Assembly (NCBI GenBank): GCA_015689705.1 | Contig: WVSN01000003.1 | Span: 62,001 to 126,000, forward strand | Direction: 5' to 3' | Length of the DNA: 64,000 nucleotides | DNA from: Rhodobacterales bacterium HKCCE3408 | Lineage (GTDB): Bacteria > Pseudomonadota > Alphaproteobacteria > Rhodobacterales > Rhodobacteraceae | Shown: positions 25,738 through 34,357 of the stretch, in pieces | How the letters are laid out: the number at the start of each line of letters is the position of its first letter | Position numbering within the stretch: position 1 is the stretch's first letter | Notes under the pieces: model-generated | Told to the model about the DNA's origin: nothing | Databases searched by the model: none | Seen by the model: the letters and a program-made list of their open reading frames with translations, nothing else | Made by a program: the position numbers and the translations under genes

Positions 25738-27039
25738 CTAGCGTTCGGGCAAAAGGCCGCGCGGACTGAACCGCAGGACGAGCAGCAGGATCAGCCCCAT
25801 CGTCAGCAGCCGCATATGCGCCACCGAGTCGAGCAGATGCGCGCGCAGCGGGCTGTCCTCGGCCATGCCGGCGGTCACCACGTTTTCCATCAGCCAGCCG
25901 CCGATCGGCGCCACCTGTTCCCAACACCAGTAGATCAGGAAGCCGCCGAGGATCGCGCCCCAGTTGTTGCCCGATCCGCCGACGATCACCATGACCCAGA
26001 CGAGGAAGGTGAAGCGAAGCGGCACGTAGTTCGTCGGCGAGAGCAGGCCGTCGAGCGTGGTCATCATCGCGCCGGCGAGGCCGAGCACGGCCGATCCGAG
26101 GATGAAGACCTGCAGGTGGCGGCGGGTGACGTCCTTGCCCATCGCCTCGGCCGCGGTTTCGTTGTCGCGGATGGCGCGCATCATCCGGCCCCAGGGCGAG
26201 TTCAGCGCCATCTGCGTCAGGGCGATCAGGATGATCGTGACCGCGACGAAAAGACCGAAATAGCAGAGCTTCACGAAGATCGAGGAGAAGGTGACGACAT
26301 CGACGCCGATCCGGTCGGCGAGGTCGCGGAACCAGTCGGCATTCTGCAGGTCGATCTCGTAGGGCACCGGGCGCGGCAGGCCGGTGACGTTCTTCACGCC
26401 GCGCGACATCCAGTCCTCGTTCTTCAGGATGGCGATCACGATCTCGGAGATGCCGAGCGTGGCGATGGCGAGATAATCCGAGCGCAGGCCGAGCGCGGTC
26501 TTGCCGATGATCCAGGCCGCGCCGGCGGCGAGCGCGCCGCCGACCGGCCAGGCCAGCAGGATGGGCAGGCCGAGGCCGCCGAGATAGCCGGAGACCGAGG
26601 GGTTCACCGACTCGACCGAGGCCACGGCCGGCAGGATCACGACGCGGTAGATCGCATAGCCGCCGACCAGCACGACCACGATGGCGAGCCCCCGGAGCCG
26701 CGAGCGCGGCAGGACGGTCCAGAGCGCGATGGCCGCCGCGATCGTGGCCGCGCCGATCAGGAGGCCGAACAGGATGCGCGGTCCGCCGGCCGCCCAGGCT
26801 TCGGGGACCGGCGGCATCGAGACGAGGACCGCGGCCAGCCCGCCGAGCGCGACGAAGCCCATGACGCCGACATTGAACAGTCCGGCATAGCCCCATTGCA
26901 TGTTCACGCCGAGCGCCATGATGCCCGAGATCATGCCCATGTTCAGAAGCCGGAGCGCGAGATCCCAGGATTGCAGCACCCCCGTGCCGATGAACAGGAG
27001 CGCGACGAGCGCGAAGAAGATCGGTCCGCGGGAGATCAT
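25738..27039 (-). CDS. livM: Branched-chain amino acid-type ABC transporter permease LivM
   Basis: The product has 433 residues with about ten membrane segments. It forms half of the inner membrane channel. The LivM pattern is seen in GIMALGVNMQWGYAGLFNVGVMGFVALGG, TALGLRSDYLAIATLGISEIV and the EAA-like RMMRAIRDNETAAEAMGKDVTRRHLQVFILGSA region (described, not quoted in full). It is longer than the usual 300-350 residues because of an extra segment near 90-180. The start at 27039 overlaps the livH stop as ATGA. The substrate could be amino acids, urea or amides. Confidence 0.93.
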   Translation of the reverse strand: MISRGPIFFALVALLFIGTGVLQSWDLALRLLNMGMISGIMALGVNMQWGYAGLFNVGVMGFVALGGLAAVLVSMPPVPEAWAAGGPRILFGLLIGAATIAAAIALWTVLPRSRLRGLAIVVVLVGGYAIYRVVILPAVASVESVNPSVSGYLGGLGLPILLAWPVGGALAAGAAWIIGKTALGLRSDYLAIATLGISEIVIAILKNEDWMSRGVKNVTGLPRPVPYEIDLQNADWFRDLADRIGVDVVTFSSIFVKLCYFGLFVAVTIILIALTQMALNSPWGRMMRAIRDNETAAEAMGKDVTRRHLQVFILGSAVLGLAGAMMTTLDGLLSPTNYVPLRFTFLVWVMVIVGGSGNNWGAILGGFLIYWCWEQVAPIGGWLMENVVTAGMAEDSPLRAHLLDSVAHMRLLTMGLILLLVLRFSPRGLLPER

Positions 27040-28046
27040 AGCGCCTTCCCCTTCATGATGCCGGTCGGTCGGAACAGCAGGACGATGAGCAGGATGCCGA
27101 AGGAGACGGCGAACTTGTAATCGGTCGACAGGAGCTGGAGCAGGCCCGACGGCTCCCACCCCTCGGGGCCGAGATAGGTCGCGACCTTGCGGAAGGCGTA
27201 GGTCACGCCGACCTCGGAGAAGGCGATCAGGAAGCCGCCGAGGATCGCGCCGAGCGGGTTGCCGAGTCCGCCGACGATGGCCGAGGCGAAGATCGGCAGG
27301 AGAAGCTGGAAGTAGGTGAAGGGCTTGAACGACTTGTCGAGCCCGTAGAGCACGCCGGCGAGCGTGGCGAGCGCGGCGACGATCAGCCAGGTGATGACGA
27401 CGACGCGTTCGGGGTTGATGCCGGACAGCAGCGCCAGGTCCTCGTTGTCGGAGAAGGCGCGCATCGACTTTCCGGTGCGGGTGCGGTTGAGGAACCAGAA
27501 CAGCAGCGCCACCGCGATGATCGCCGCGACGATGGTCAGCCCCTGGGTCGCGCGGAAGGCGAGGCCCTCCTCGAGCCCGGTCAGGTCGCGGAAGGTGCCG
27601 GCCGAGATGATGAACCGCTCGCCATCGGCGAAGCGCTGGTCGTCAACGCCGATTATGAAACGCACCACGCCGTTGGTGATGAACATCACACCCATAGAAG
27701 CGATCAGGAAGATGATCGGCTTGGCCTTCTGGCGGCGATAGAATCGATAGACCAGCCGGTCGGTCGCCAGCACGTAGGCCGCCGTCGCCGCGATGCCGAC
27801 GGGCAGGGCGAGCAGCGCGGTCGGGAACGGCCCGAGCGAGACGCCCATCCCCTGCAGGCCCCAGGTGACGAGGATGGTGATCATCGCGCCGAAGGCCATC
27901 GTGTCGCCATGGGCGAAGTTCGAGAACCGCAGGATGCCGTAGATCAGCGTCACCCCGAGCGCGCCAAGCGCGAGCTGTGCGCCGTAGGCCGTGGCCGGGA
28001 TGATGACGAAATTCGCGAGCGCGACGAAGGCGTTGAGGAAGTCCAT
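27036..28046 (-). CDS. livH: Branched-chain amino acid-type ABC transporter permease LivH
   Basis: The product has 336 residues with about eight membrane segments. It pairs with LivM in the inner membrane. Characteristic stretches are GALGVTLIYGILRFSNFAHGD near the N-terminus, MRAFSDNEDLALLSGINPERV, which contacts the ATPase, and IVGGLGNPLGAILGGFLIAF near the C-terminus. The start at 28046 gives a normal N-terminus. It is separated by 31 bases from the small secreted-protein gene upstream, while the livM gene overlaps downstream. The operon as a whole is read from livJ toward livM. Confidence 0.94.
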   Translation of the reverse strand: MDFLNAFVALANFVIIPATAYGAQLALGALGVTLIYGILRFSNFAHGDTMAFGAMITILVTWGLQGMGVSLGPFPTALLALPVGIAATAAYVLATDRLVYRFYRRQKAKPIIFLIASMGVMFITNGVVRFIIGVDDQRFADGERFIISAGTFRDLTGLEEGLAFRATQGLTIVAAIIAVALLFWFLNRTRTGKSMRAFSDNEDLALLSGINPERVVVITWLIVAALATLAGVLYGLDKSFKPFTYFQLLLPIFASAIVGGLGNPLGAILGGFLIAFSEVGVTYAFRKVATYLGPEGWEPSGLLQLLSTDYKFAVSFGILLIVLLFRPTGIMKGKAL

Positions 28047-28077
28047 CAGGCGGGCTCTTTCGCTGTGGCGTGCCGGA

Positions 28078-28407
28078 TCATCGGGCCTCGCAGGTGCCGT
28101 AATAGGTGACGGGCGGCTCGCCCTCGGTCAGGGCGGCGGTGGTGTCGGCCTCGATCGTGACGATGAAGCCGGGGCCGGAATAGGCGGCCGGCACCACCCC
28201 GCGCGGGGTCAGCCGGTCGGCCGGAATCGTGTCGGTCGCGGTCCAGAGAAACAGCCGGCCTTCGTTGTCGGCGGGCTGGATCTGGGCGGCGTAGTCGGTC
28301 TCGGTGCAGTCGCCGCCGACCGGGCAGGCGACGGTGAACGCGCAGTCCCAGGGCTCGGCCGCCACCGGTTGGGCCATGAGGACGGGCAGGAGAGCCGCGC
28401 GGATCAT
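28078..28407 (-). CDS. Small secreted cysteine-containing protein in the liv operon (109 residues)
   Basis: I do not recognise a named family. A signal sequence (MIRAALLPVLMAQPVAAEP) is followed by a mature part of about 90 residues with four Cys: CAFTVACPVGGDC near the start and CEAR at the end. The central segment QPADNEGRLFLWTATDTIPADRLTPRG resembles the neighbouring upstream protein (YLWRDADG and DRLSPR), so the two look like diverged paralogues. It is encoded between livF and livH, overlapping the upstream gene by four bases. A periplasmic accessory role to the transporter is possible but not shown. Confidence 0.7.
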   Translation of the reverse strand: MIRAALLPVLMAQPVAAEPWDCAFTVACPVGGDCTETDYAAQIQPADNEGRLFLWTATDTIPADRLTPRGVVPAAYSGPGFIVTIEADTTAALTEGEPPVTYYGTCEAR

Positions 28408-28844
28408 TGCGGCGCCTCGTCGGCCGTCTCGCAGCTCAGGCGGAAGGTCCGGGGCGACAGGCGGTCGCCGATCAGGCGGTAGAGCACGACGCGCATCCAG
28501 CCCGGGCCTTCCTCTTCGGGCGGCGTCACGAGAACCTCGGGAGAGGGCCAGTCGACGCCCTCGGCCAGGTCCGAGCGGGCGTCATCGGCCGAGTTGTAGG
28601 CGGCGATGTCGACGGCGGCGGATTCGCTCGTGCCGATCCGGACGCCGTCTGCGTCACGCCAGAGATAGGTCTGCCCCGGGATCGGCAGCGGCCGGCATTC
28701 GCCGCCCTGGCAGACGGATTCCATCGCGCAGGAGGCGAAGCGCCAGCCCTGGTCGCCGTCGGAGAGGCCGGGTTGGGGCAGGGAAGCCGCGGGACGGACC
28801 GGGACCAGCAGGACCGCCGCGAGTATCACGCCCGCCCCCTTCAT
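28404..28844 (-). CDS. Small secreted cysteine-containing protein in the liv operon (146 residues)
   Basis: The protein has a signal sequence (MKGAGVILAAVLLVPVRPAAS) and a mature domain starting with CAMESVCQGGECRPLP, a Cys cluster like that of the protein encoded next. It continues with GQTYLWRDADG and ends with RLSPRTFRLSCETADEAPQ. No known family is evident. Its start overlaps the livF stop and its stop overlaps the next start, so it is translated within the transporter operon. The similarity of layout (Cys cluster, LWRDADG-like strand, DRLSPR) suggests that the two genes arose by duplication. Confidence 0.7.
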   Translation of the reverse strand: MKGAGVILAAVLLVPVRPAASLPQPGLSDGDQGWRFASCAMESVCQGGECRPLPIPGQTYLWRDADGVRIGTSESAAVDIAAYNSADDARSDLAEGVDWPSPEVLVTPPEEEGPGWMRVVLYRLIGDRLSPRTFRLSCETADEAPQ

Positions 28845-29671
28845 CCCCCCAGAAAGCTCCGCCGCACCTCGGGGTCCTCGAGCAGCTCGCGCCCCGTCCC
28901 GGTATAGCCGTTCCGGCCCTGCACCAGTACGTAGCCCTTGTCGGCGATGGCGAGCGCCTGGCGCGCGTTCTGTTCGACCATCAGGATCGGGATTCCGGTG
29001 CGGCTGACCTCGATGATCCGGTCGAACAGCTCGTCCATCACGATGGGCGAGACGCCGGCCGTCGGCTCGTCGAGCATCAGGACCTTCGGTTTGGTCATCA
29101 GCGCGCGGCCCACTGCGACCTGCTGGCGCTGGCCGCCCGAGAGCTCGCCCGCGGGCTGACGGCGCTTTTCCTTCAGGATCGGGAACAGGTCGTAGACCTG
29201 CTCCATCGTCGGGCGAAAGTCGTCCTCGCGGATGAAGGCGCCCATCTCGAGGTTCTCCTCGACCGTCATCGAGGTGAAGATGTTCGAGGTCTGCGGCACG
29301 AAGCCCATGCCCTTCGCCACGCGGTCCTGCGGGCTGAGATGGGTGATGTCCTCGCCATCCAGCAGAACGCGGCCCTTGCGCAGGTTCAGCATCCCGAAGA
29401 CGGCCTTCATCGCCGTCGACTTGCCGGCGCCGTTCGGGCCGACGATGACCGCGATCTCGCCCGGCTCGACCGCGATGGTGCAGTCGTGCAGGATGTCGGC
29501 GCCCATGCCGTAGCCGCCGGTCATCGCTTCGCCGATCAGGAACGGATGCTCGCCCTCAGGCCGCGAGGTGGGGCCATGCGTCCCGACCGGATCGCCGATG
29601 CGGTGGGGCGGTTCCCGGGTGATCGAGCGGTCCCGTTCGCCGCGCTTGGTCTGGTAGGGGTCGGAAGTCAC
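28841..29671 (-). CDS. livF: Branched-chain amino acid-type ABC transporter ATPase LivF
   Basis: The product has 276 residues. Walker A is GPNGAGKST, the signature LSGGQRQQVAVGRAL, Walker B VLMLDEPTAGVSP, and the switch region VEQNARQALAIAD. It powers import together with LivG. Normal LivF begins near FLIGEAMTGGYGMGADIL, so this protein carries a hydrophilic extension of about 44 residues before the nucleotide-binding domain. The start at 29671 was kept because it overlaps the livG stop as ATGA; an internal start near Met50 cannot be excluded. Confidence 0.93.
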   Translation of the reverse strand: MTSDPYQTKRGERDRSITREPPHRIGDPVGTHGPTSRPEGEHPFLIGEAMTGGYGMGADILHDCTIAVEPGEIAVIVGPNGAGKSTAMKAVFGMLNLRKGRVLLDGEDITHLSPQDRVAKGMGFVPQTSNIFTSMTVEENLEMGAFIREDDFRPTMEQVYDLFPILKEKRRQPAGELSGGQRQQVAVGRALMTKPKVLMLDEPTAGVSPIVMDELFDRIIEVSRTGIPILMVEQNARQALAIADKGYVLVQGRNGYTGTGRELLEDPEVRRSFLGG

Positions 29672-30450
29672 GCGCCCGCCACCTCCTTGTTCTTCAGCCC
29701 GGTGCCGAGATAGGCCTCGATAACCTGCTCGTTGGCCTTGATCTCGTCGATCGTGCCTTCGGCCAGAACGTGCCCTTCGGCCATGACGATGACCGGGTCG
29801 CAGAGGCGGCCGATGAAATCCATATCGTGCTCGATCATGCAGAAGGTGTAGCCGCGTTCCTTGTTCAGGCGGACGATGGCGTCGCCGATCGTGTTCAGGA
29901 GCGTCCGGTTCACGCCCGCGCCGACCTCGTCGAGGAAGACGACCTTGGCGTCGACCATCATCGTGCGGCCAAGCTCCAGGAGCTTCTTCTGACCGCCCGA
30001 GACCGCACCGGCCGGGTGGTCGGCGAGATGTTCGATGGTCAGGAACTCCAGCACCTCGTCGGCCTTGGCGCGAAGCGCGCGTTCCTCGTCGGCGATGCGC
30101 TTGCGGCCGAACCAGGTGTTCCAGATCGTCTCGCCCGACTGGGCGGGCGGCACCATCATCAGGTTCTCGCGGCAGGACATCGAGCTGAATTCGTGCGCGA
30201 TCTGGAAGGTGCGCAACAGGCCCTTGTGGAACAGCTCGTGCGGGGGCAGCCCGGTGATGTCCTCGCCATCCATGATGACGCGGCCCGAGGTCGGCGGCAG
30301 CACGCCCGCGATCACGTTGAACAGCGTCGTCTTGCCGGCGCCGTTCGGGCCGACGAGTCCGGTGATCGAGCCGGTCTCGATCGTCAGCGACGCCCCGTCC
30401 ACGGCGTGAAAGCCGCCGAAATGCTTGTGCAGGTTCTCGACCCGGATCAT
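29668..30450 (-). CDS. livG: Branched-chain amino acid-type ABC transporter ATPase LivG
   Basis: The product has 260 residues. Walker A is GPNGAGKTT, the ABC signature VSGGQKKLLELGRTMM, and Walker B VVFLDEVGAGV, followed by CMIEHDMDFIGRLCD with the switch His. The segment LLRTFQIAHEFSSMSCRENLMM is typical of LivG. The start at 30450 gives the usual first strand (MIRVENLHKHFGGFHAVDG); an upstream extension would run through the intercistronic stem-loop. It is the first gene after livJ, and the four remaining operon genes up to livH follow with short overlaps or spacing. Confidence 0.95.
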   Translation of the reverse strand: MIRVENLHKHFGGFHAVDGASLTIETGSITGLVGPNGAGKTTLFNVIAGVLPPTSGRVIMDGEDITGLPPHELFHKGLLRTFQIAHEFSSMSCRENLMMVPPAQSGETIWNTWFGRKRIADEERALRAKADEVLEFLTIEHLADHPAGAVSGGQKKLLELGRTMMVDAKVVFLDEVGAGVNRTLLNTIGDAIVRLNKERGYTFCMIEHDMDFIGRLCDPVIVMAEGHVLAEGTIDEIKANEQVIEAYLGTGLKNKEVAGA

Positions 30451-30468
30451 GGCGCGTCCCCGTAGCGC

Positions 30469-30495
30469 AACAGCCCGGACCGGGTCCGGGCTGTT
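30469..30495 (-). terminator. Intercistronic hairpin/attenuator between livJ and livG
   Basis: AACAGCCCGGACC at 30469-30481 is complementary to 30483-30495, a 13-base inverted repeat that folds as a stem of about 11 pairs with a short loop. It starts 19 bases after the livJ stop. No long T run follows on the minus strand, so partial termination or protection of the livJ message is likelier than complete termination. The arrangement parallels the choX-choW hairpin. Confidence 0.65.
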
Positions 30496-30514
30496 GTCTG
30501 TCGTCTGAAGGCTC

Positions 30515-31708
30515 TCAGCGGTAGCCGACCGTTTCGATCGCGCCGCCCTGGACTTCGATCTCGCGGTAGTTGCCGGCGCTTTCGCCCGCACCGATCAGCT
30601 CGACCGCGGTCGCGCCGATGTAGTCGATGTCCTCACCGGCGGCGAGAAGCTCGAGCGCGCGGGGCAGGTCGCCCGGCAGGATCTCTTCGCCCGGGGCGTT
30701 CGCGACGTCCATGACGAAGTCCTTGTAGACCTGCGGATCGGTCGAGCCGGAAGCCTGCATGGCCAGCAGGATCAGCGCCGCGGCATCGTAGCCCTCGGCC
30801 GAGAACGGCTCGGTCCCGTCGAAGCCCGCCGCATCGGCGAGGCCGAAATAGATCGACGCGCCTTCGCTGTCGGTGCCCGGGAACTGGCCGAACGAGCCGT
30901 CGATCTGGTCGCCGAAGCGCTCGACGATCGCGTCACCGACCATGCCGTCGGGCAGGACGAAGGTGTCGAACGCACCGGTGTCGAGCGCGGCCTGGATGAT
31001 GCCGGGGCCGCCCTGGTCGATATAACCCGCGACGACGAGCACGTCACCGCCGGCCGAGGCGAGCGCGGCGACTTCCGACGAGTAGTCGGCACGGCCGTCC
31101 TCGTGCGCGGCCACCAGCGTGACGGTGCCGCCCATTTCCTCGAAGGCAGCGGCGAAGCTGTCGGCGAGGCCCTGCCCGTAGTCGTTGTTGGTGTAGGTCA
31201 CGGCGACGGTGTCGAAGCCGCGATCCATGATGTTCTCGGCCATGACGACGCCCTGCCGCGCATCCGACGGGGCAGTGCGGAAGAACAGGCCGTTATCCTC
31301 GATGGTCGAGAGCGCGGGCGAGGTCGCCGACGGCGAGATCATCACCATGCCGTTCGGCACGGCGACGTTGGTCAGCGCCGCGATGGTCGCACCCGAGCAG
31401 AGCGCGCCGACGATGCCGTTGACGTTGTCGGCGGTGATCATGCGTTCGGCCGCCGCGGTCGCGGAGGCGGCGTCGATGCAGGTCGAGTCGCCGCGGACCG
31501 AGGTCACGGTCATCCCGTCGAGCAGCATGCCGCTTTCGCTGACCTGCGCCATGGCGAGTTCGGCGCCGTTGGCCATGCCGGGGGCGAGCGATTCCGCCGG
31601 GCCGGTGAAGCCCAGGAGCACGCCGAGCGTGACGACGCCATGAGCGTCGGCGAAGGCGGCGCCCGATACGAGCGACATCGCGGCCGATGCCAGAAGTAGC
31701 TTTTTCAT
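30515..31708 (-). CDS. livJ: Branched-chain amino acid-type ABC transporter substrate-binding protein LivJ/LivK
   Basis: The product has 397 residues with a signal peptide (MKKLLLASAAMSLVSGAAFADA). It captures the solute in the periplasm. Family segments are TLGVLLGFTGPAESLAPGM, a Cys pair region around DSTCIDAASATA and IVGALCSGATIAA, SPSATSPALS, FFRTAPSDARQG and VTYTNNDYGQGLA. The start at 31708 has the ribosome binding site ACAGGGAGACAAC, which is complementary to the core of the two predicted small RNAs. The ligand cannot be told from sequence: branched-chain amino acids, other amino acids and amides are all possible. Confidence 0.93.
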   Translation of the reverse strand: MKKLLLASAAMSLVSGAAFADAHGVVTLGVLLGFTGPAESLAPGMANGAELAMAQVSESGMLLDGMTVTSVRGDSTCIDAASATAAAERMITADNVNGIVGALCSGATIAALTNVAVPNGMVMISPSATSPALSTIEDNGLFFRTAPSDARQGVVMAENIMDRGFDTVAVTYTNNDYGQGLADSFAAAFEEMGGTVTLVAAHEDGRADYSSEVAALASAGGDVLVVAGYIDQGGPGIIQAALDTGAFDTFVLPDGMVGDAIVERFGDQIDGSFGQFPGTDSEGASIYFGLADAAGFDGTEPFSAEGYDAAALILLAMQASGSTDPQVYKDFVMDVANAPGEEILPGDLPRALELLAAGEDIDYIGATAVELIGAGESAGNYREIEVQGGAIETVGYR

Positions 31709-31921
31709 TGTTGTCTCCCTGTGAAGCTGGACACTTCGTTCCATGACGAAGGACCGTAATCCGGGCGTTTTCCGTTGGAAAGAGTGTTCTTCCGTGGTCG
31801 CCGTCCCGCAATCGCGGTTCGGCATCCCGGCGCGGTGACGATCGCGCGAACACGGCCTGCCACAGGTTGCCACGGCTGCGCGGGTGCATACCTTTCCAGG
31901 GACGAATTGCGGGAGAAAGAC

Positions 31922-33028
31922 ATGACACGCCTGGCCCCGATCGCCTTCCTTTTCGCGCTCCTCTCCGGGGTGGCCGCGGCGGAGACCCGGAACACCGTGA
32001 CCGGTCCTGTCGAGATCACGCCGGTTCTGCAGGGTCTGGCCGAGCCCTGGGCGGTCGGCTTCCTGCCGGATGGCGGGTTCCTCGTCACGCTGCGCGACGG
32101 TGGGATGCTGCGGTCCTTCCCGGACGGGTCGCAGGGTTTCGTAAGCGGGCTGCCGGCGGTGCAGGTCGAAGGGCAGGGCGGTCTGCTCGACGTCATGGTC
32201 CCACGCGACTTCGCCGAGACCGGCGAGATCTTCCTGACATATGCCGCGCCGCAGGGCGGTCGCGGGGCGGGGACGGCGCTGGCGCGTGGAGTGCTGGACG
32301 GGACCGAACTGACCGATGTCGAGACGCTCTGGCAGATGAACCCGGGCTCGAGCGGCGGGCGCCATTTCGGCAGCCGGGTCGTCGAGGGGCCCGAGGGGCA
32401 TCTCTTCGTCACCGTGGGCGAGCGCGGCGACCGGGACGCGGCGCAGGACCTGCGCCGCGAGAACGGCTCGGTCATCCGGCTGAACCGCGACGGCACGATC
32501 CCCGAGGGCAATCCGTTCATCGGCGCGGGTGATGCCGACCCCGCGATCTGGTCCTACGGCCACCGCAACCCGCAGGGCGCGGCGCTCGATGCCGTCGGCC
32601 AGCTCTTTGTCGTGGAACACGGTGCGCGCGGCGGGGACGAGATCAACCGGATCGAGCCGGGGCTGAACTATGGCTGGCCGATCATCGCCTATGGCGAGGA
32701 ATATGCCGGCGGTCAGATCGGCATCGGAACCGAAGGGCAGGGACTGGAACAGCCGCTGCACTTCTGGGACCCGTCCATCGCGCCTTCGGGCCTCGCGATC
32801 TATGACGGCGACATGTTCCCCGAATGGCAGGGCGATTTACTCGTCGGCGCGCTGGCCTTCGACCTGATCTCGCGCGTGGATCCGGACAGCGGCTTCGCGG
32901 AGGTCGAGCGGATTCAGACGCCCGAGACGCAGCGGGTGCGCGACGTGCGGGTGGCGCCGGACGGCTCGGTCTGGTTCCTGTCGGTGGGCAACGGCACGCT
33001 CTACCGGATATCGCGCCCCGGCATGTGA
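31922..33028 (+). CDS. PQQ-dependent sugar dehydrogenase-like protein (YliI/Asd family)
   Basis: The product has 368 residues with a signal peptide ending at VAAAET (about residue 22). It has a six-bladed propeller fold of the glucose/sorbosone dehydrogenase family. Conserved parts are GLAEPWAVGFLPDGGFLVT, QGGLLDVMVPRDF, the catalytic-region SSGGRHFGSRVV with His, SYGHRNPQGAAL, VEHGARGGDEIN and NYGWPIIAYG. Soluble aldose dehydrogenases of this family oxidise sugars using PQQ and calcium. The gene stands alone, divergent from livJ. The start at 31922 follows GGGAGAAAGAC. Confidence 0.9.
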   Translation: MTRLAPIAFLFALLSGVAAAETRNTVTGPVEITPVLQGLAEPWAVGFLPDGGFLVTLRDGGMLRSFPDGSQGFVSGLPAVQVEGQGGLLDVMVPRDFAETGEIFLTYAAPQGGRGAGTALARGVLDGTELTDVETLWQMNPGSSGGRHFGSRVVEGPEGHLFVTVGERGDRDAAQDLRRENGSVIRLNRDGTIPEGNPFIGAGDADPAIWSYGHRNPQGAALDAVGQLFVVEHGARGGDEINRIEPGLNYGWPIIAYGEEYAGGQIGIGTEGQGLEQPLHFWDPSIAPSGLAIYDGDMFPEWQGDLLVGALAFDLISRVDPDSGFAEVERIQTPETQRVRDVRVAPDGSVWFLSVGNGTLYRISRPGM

Positions 33029-33038
33029 CGCGGGCAGC

Positions 33039-33518
33039 TCAGGCCGTGACGGTCACGGGCACGCGCAGGCGATATTCCTCGACATTGACGCCCGGCCCCT
33101 CGCGATCGACCACGGCGAAAAGGCCCGGCGCGTGAAGCGGCGTGAGCACGCCGTGCCATGTGTTGCGGAGGAAGTTGATGCCCTGGCGCGGCGCGGTCAG
33201 GAAGGCGAGCGGATCGCCCGGCACGCCGCCGGCGTCGGGCGCGACGATGACGAGAAACGAATGCTCGGTCATCGGCAGGAACGCCTGCGACCCGAGCGGG
33301 TGGCGTTCGAGCAGCGTGAGTTCATAGGGCAGATCGCGCGGCACCGCGTCGAAGATGCTGAGGCAGGCGCGCCCGTCCGGACCGAAATCGAGCCGCGCAC
33401 GGTCGTGGAAGCGGCCGCAGAGGCCTTCGTTGATCATCCGATCCGGTCCGCCGCTCGCGTCGAGCACGTCGCCGAACGGTGCGAAATCCGCCGCCGTCAG
33501 CGGCTTCGCCTGGATCAC
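33039..33518 (-). CDS. allA: Ureidoglycolate lyase AllA
   Basis: The product has 159 residues of the cupin-like AllA family, which splits ureidoglycolate into glyoxylate and urea at the end of purine breakdown. Typical segments are PLTAADFAPFGDVLDA near the N-terminus, NEGLCGRFHDRARLDF, LLERHPLGSQAFLPM and FLRNTWHGVLTPL. The start is GTG at 33518, chosen because it overlaps the allE stop as GTGA and gives the family N-terminus. It is the last gene of the minus-strand purine operon and converges with the sugar dehydrogenase gene 10 bases away. Confidence 0.93.
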   Translation of the reverse strand: MIQAKPLTAADFAPFGDVLDASGGPDRMINEGLCGRFHDRARLDFGPDGRACLSIFDAVPRDLPYELTLLERHPLGSQAFLPMTEHSFLVIVAPDAGGVPGDPLAFLTAPRQGINFLRNTWHGVLTPLHAPGLFAVVDREGPGVNVEEYRLRVPVTVTA

Positions 33519-34357
33519 TTGAGCGGCGTCAGGCCGGGATGGCGGTTGACGTCCTTGTAGAGCAGGTAGCGGAACGGCTCGTCGCCGGTGGCGATGCAGG
33601 CCTGCGGGCAGAAGGCGCGGAGCCACATGAAGTCGCCCGGCCCGACCTCGACCCAGTCGCGGTTCAGCAGGTAACGCGCCGTGCCCTGCAGGACGTAGAG
33701 CCCATGCTCCATCACGTGCGTCTCGGCGAAGGGGATACGGCCGCCCGGCTGGAAATTCACGATGTTCACGTGGAAGTCGTAACGCAGGTCGAGCGGGTCG
33801 ATGAACCGCTGCGTCGTCCAGCTGTCCCCGGCATTGGGCATCGGCGCGGCGGCCACCTTCGCCTCGTGCGTCACGATCGGGTCGGGCAGGGCGAGGCTGC
33901 GGACCGGGGCGAAGCGCTTGCGGATCCAGTGGAACTGCGCCGTCGCATCGCCGGTATTCCAGAGCGTCCACGGCGCGCCGGCGGGGATGAAGACGAAGCT
34001 GCCGGGCTCCAGCATGTGCCGTTCTGCGCCAAGGGTCAGCTGAAGGCTGCCGTCGGCGACGAAGATCACGGCCTGGGCGTCCGGATCGGGCTCGGGCTCG
34101 GCGCTGCCGCCGCCGGGATAAAGCTCGACGGCATATTGCGCAAACGTCTCGGCGAAGCCCGACAGCGGCCGGGCAAGGATCCAGGCCCGGTGGCCCTGCC
34201 AGCCCGGCAGCAGGCTCGTGACGATATCGCGCTGCACGCGGGCCGGGATGAACGCATAGGCCTCGGTGAAGATGGCCGGGCCCTCGGGGTTCTCCTGCGG
34301 CTCGGGGATCCCGCCGGGCGGGAAGGCGTAGGGGGCGCGGGGCGCATCCGGGATCAT
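33515..34357 (-). CDS. allE: (S)-ureidoglycine aminohydrolase AllE (bicupin)
   Basis: The product has 280 residues with two cupin domains. It releases ammonia from ureidoglycine to give ureidoglycolate, the substrate of AllA. Manganese-binding residues of the C-terminal cupin are visible in FAETHVMEHGLYVLQGTARY and VGPGDFMWLRAFCPQAC. The N-terminal cupin contains LEPGSFVFIPAGAPW. The start at 34357 overlaps the puuE-uraD stop as ATGA; a Met nine codons upstream is less likely. The gene lies between the fused allantoinase and allA, in pathway order. Confidence 0.93.
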   Translation of the reverse strand: MIPDAPRAPYAFPPGGIPEPQENPEGPAIFTEAYAFIPARVQRDIVTSLLPGWQGHRAWILARPLSGFAETFAQYAVELYPGGGSAEPEPDPDAQAVIFVADGSLQLTLGAERHMLEPGSFVFIPAGAPWTLWNTGDATAQFHWIRKRFAPVRSLALPDPIVTHEAKVAAAPMPNAGDSWTTQRFIDPLDLRYDFHVNIVNFQPGGRIPFAETHVMEHGLYVLQGTARYLLNRDWVEVGPGDFMWLRAFCPQACIATGDEPFRYLLYKDVNRHPGLTPLK

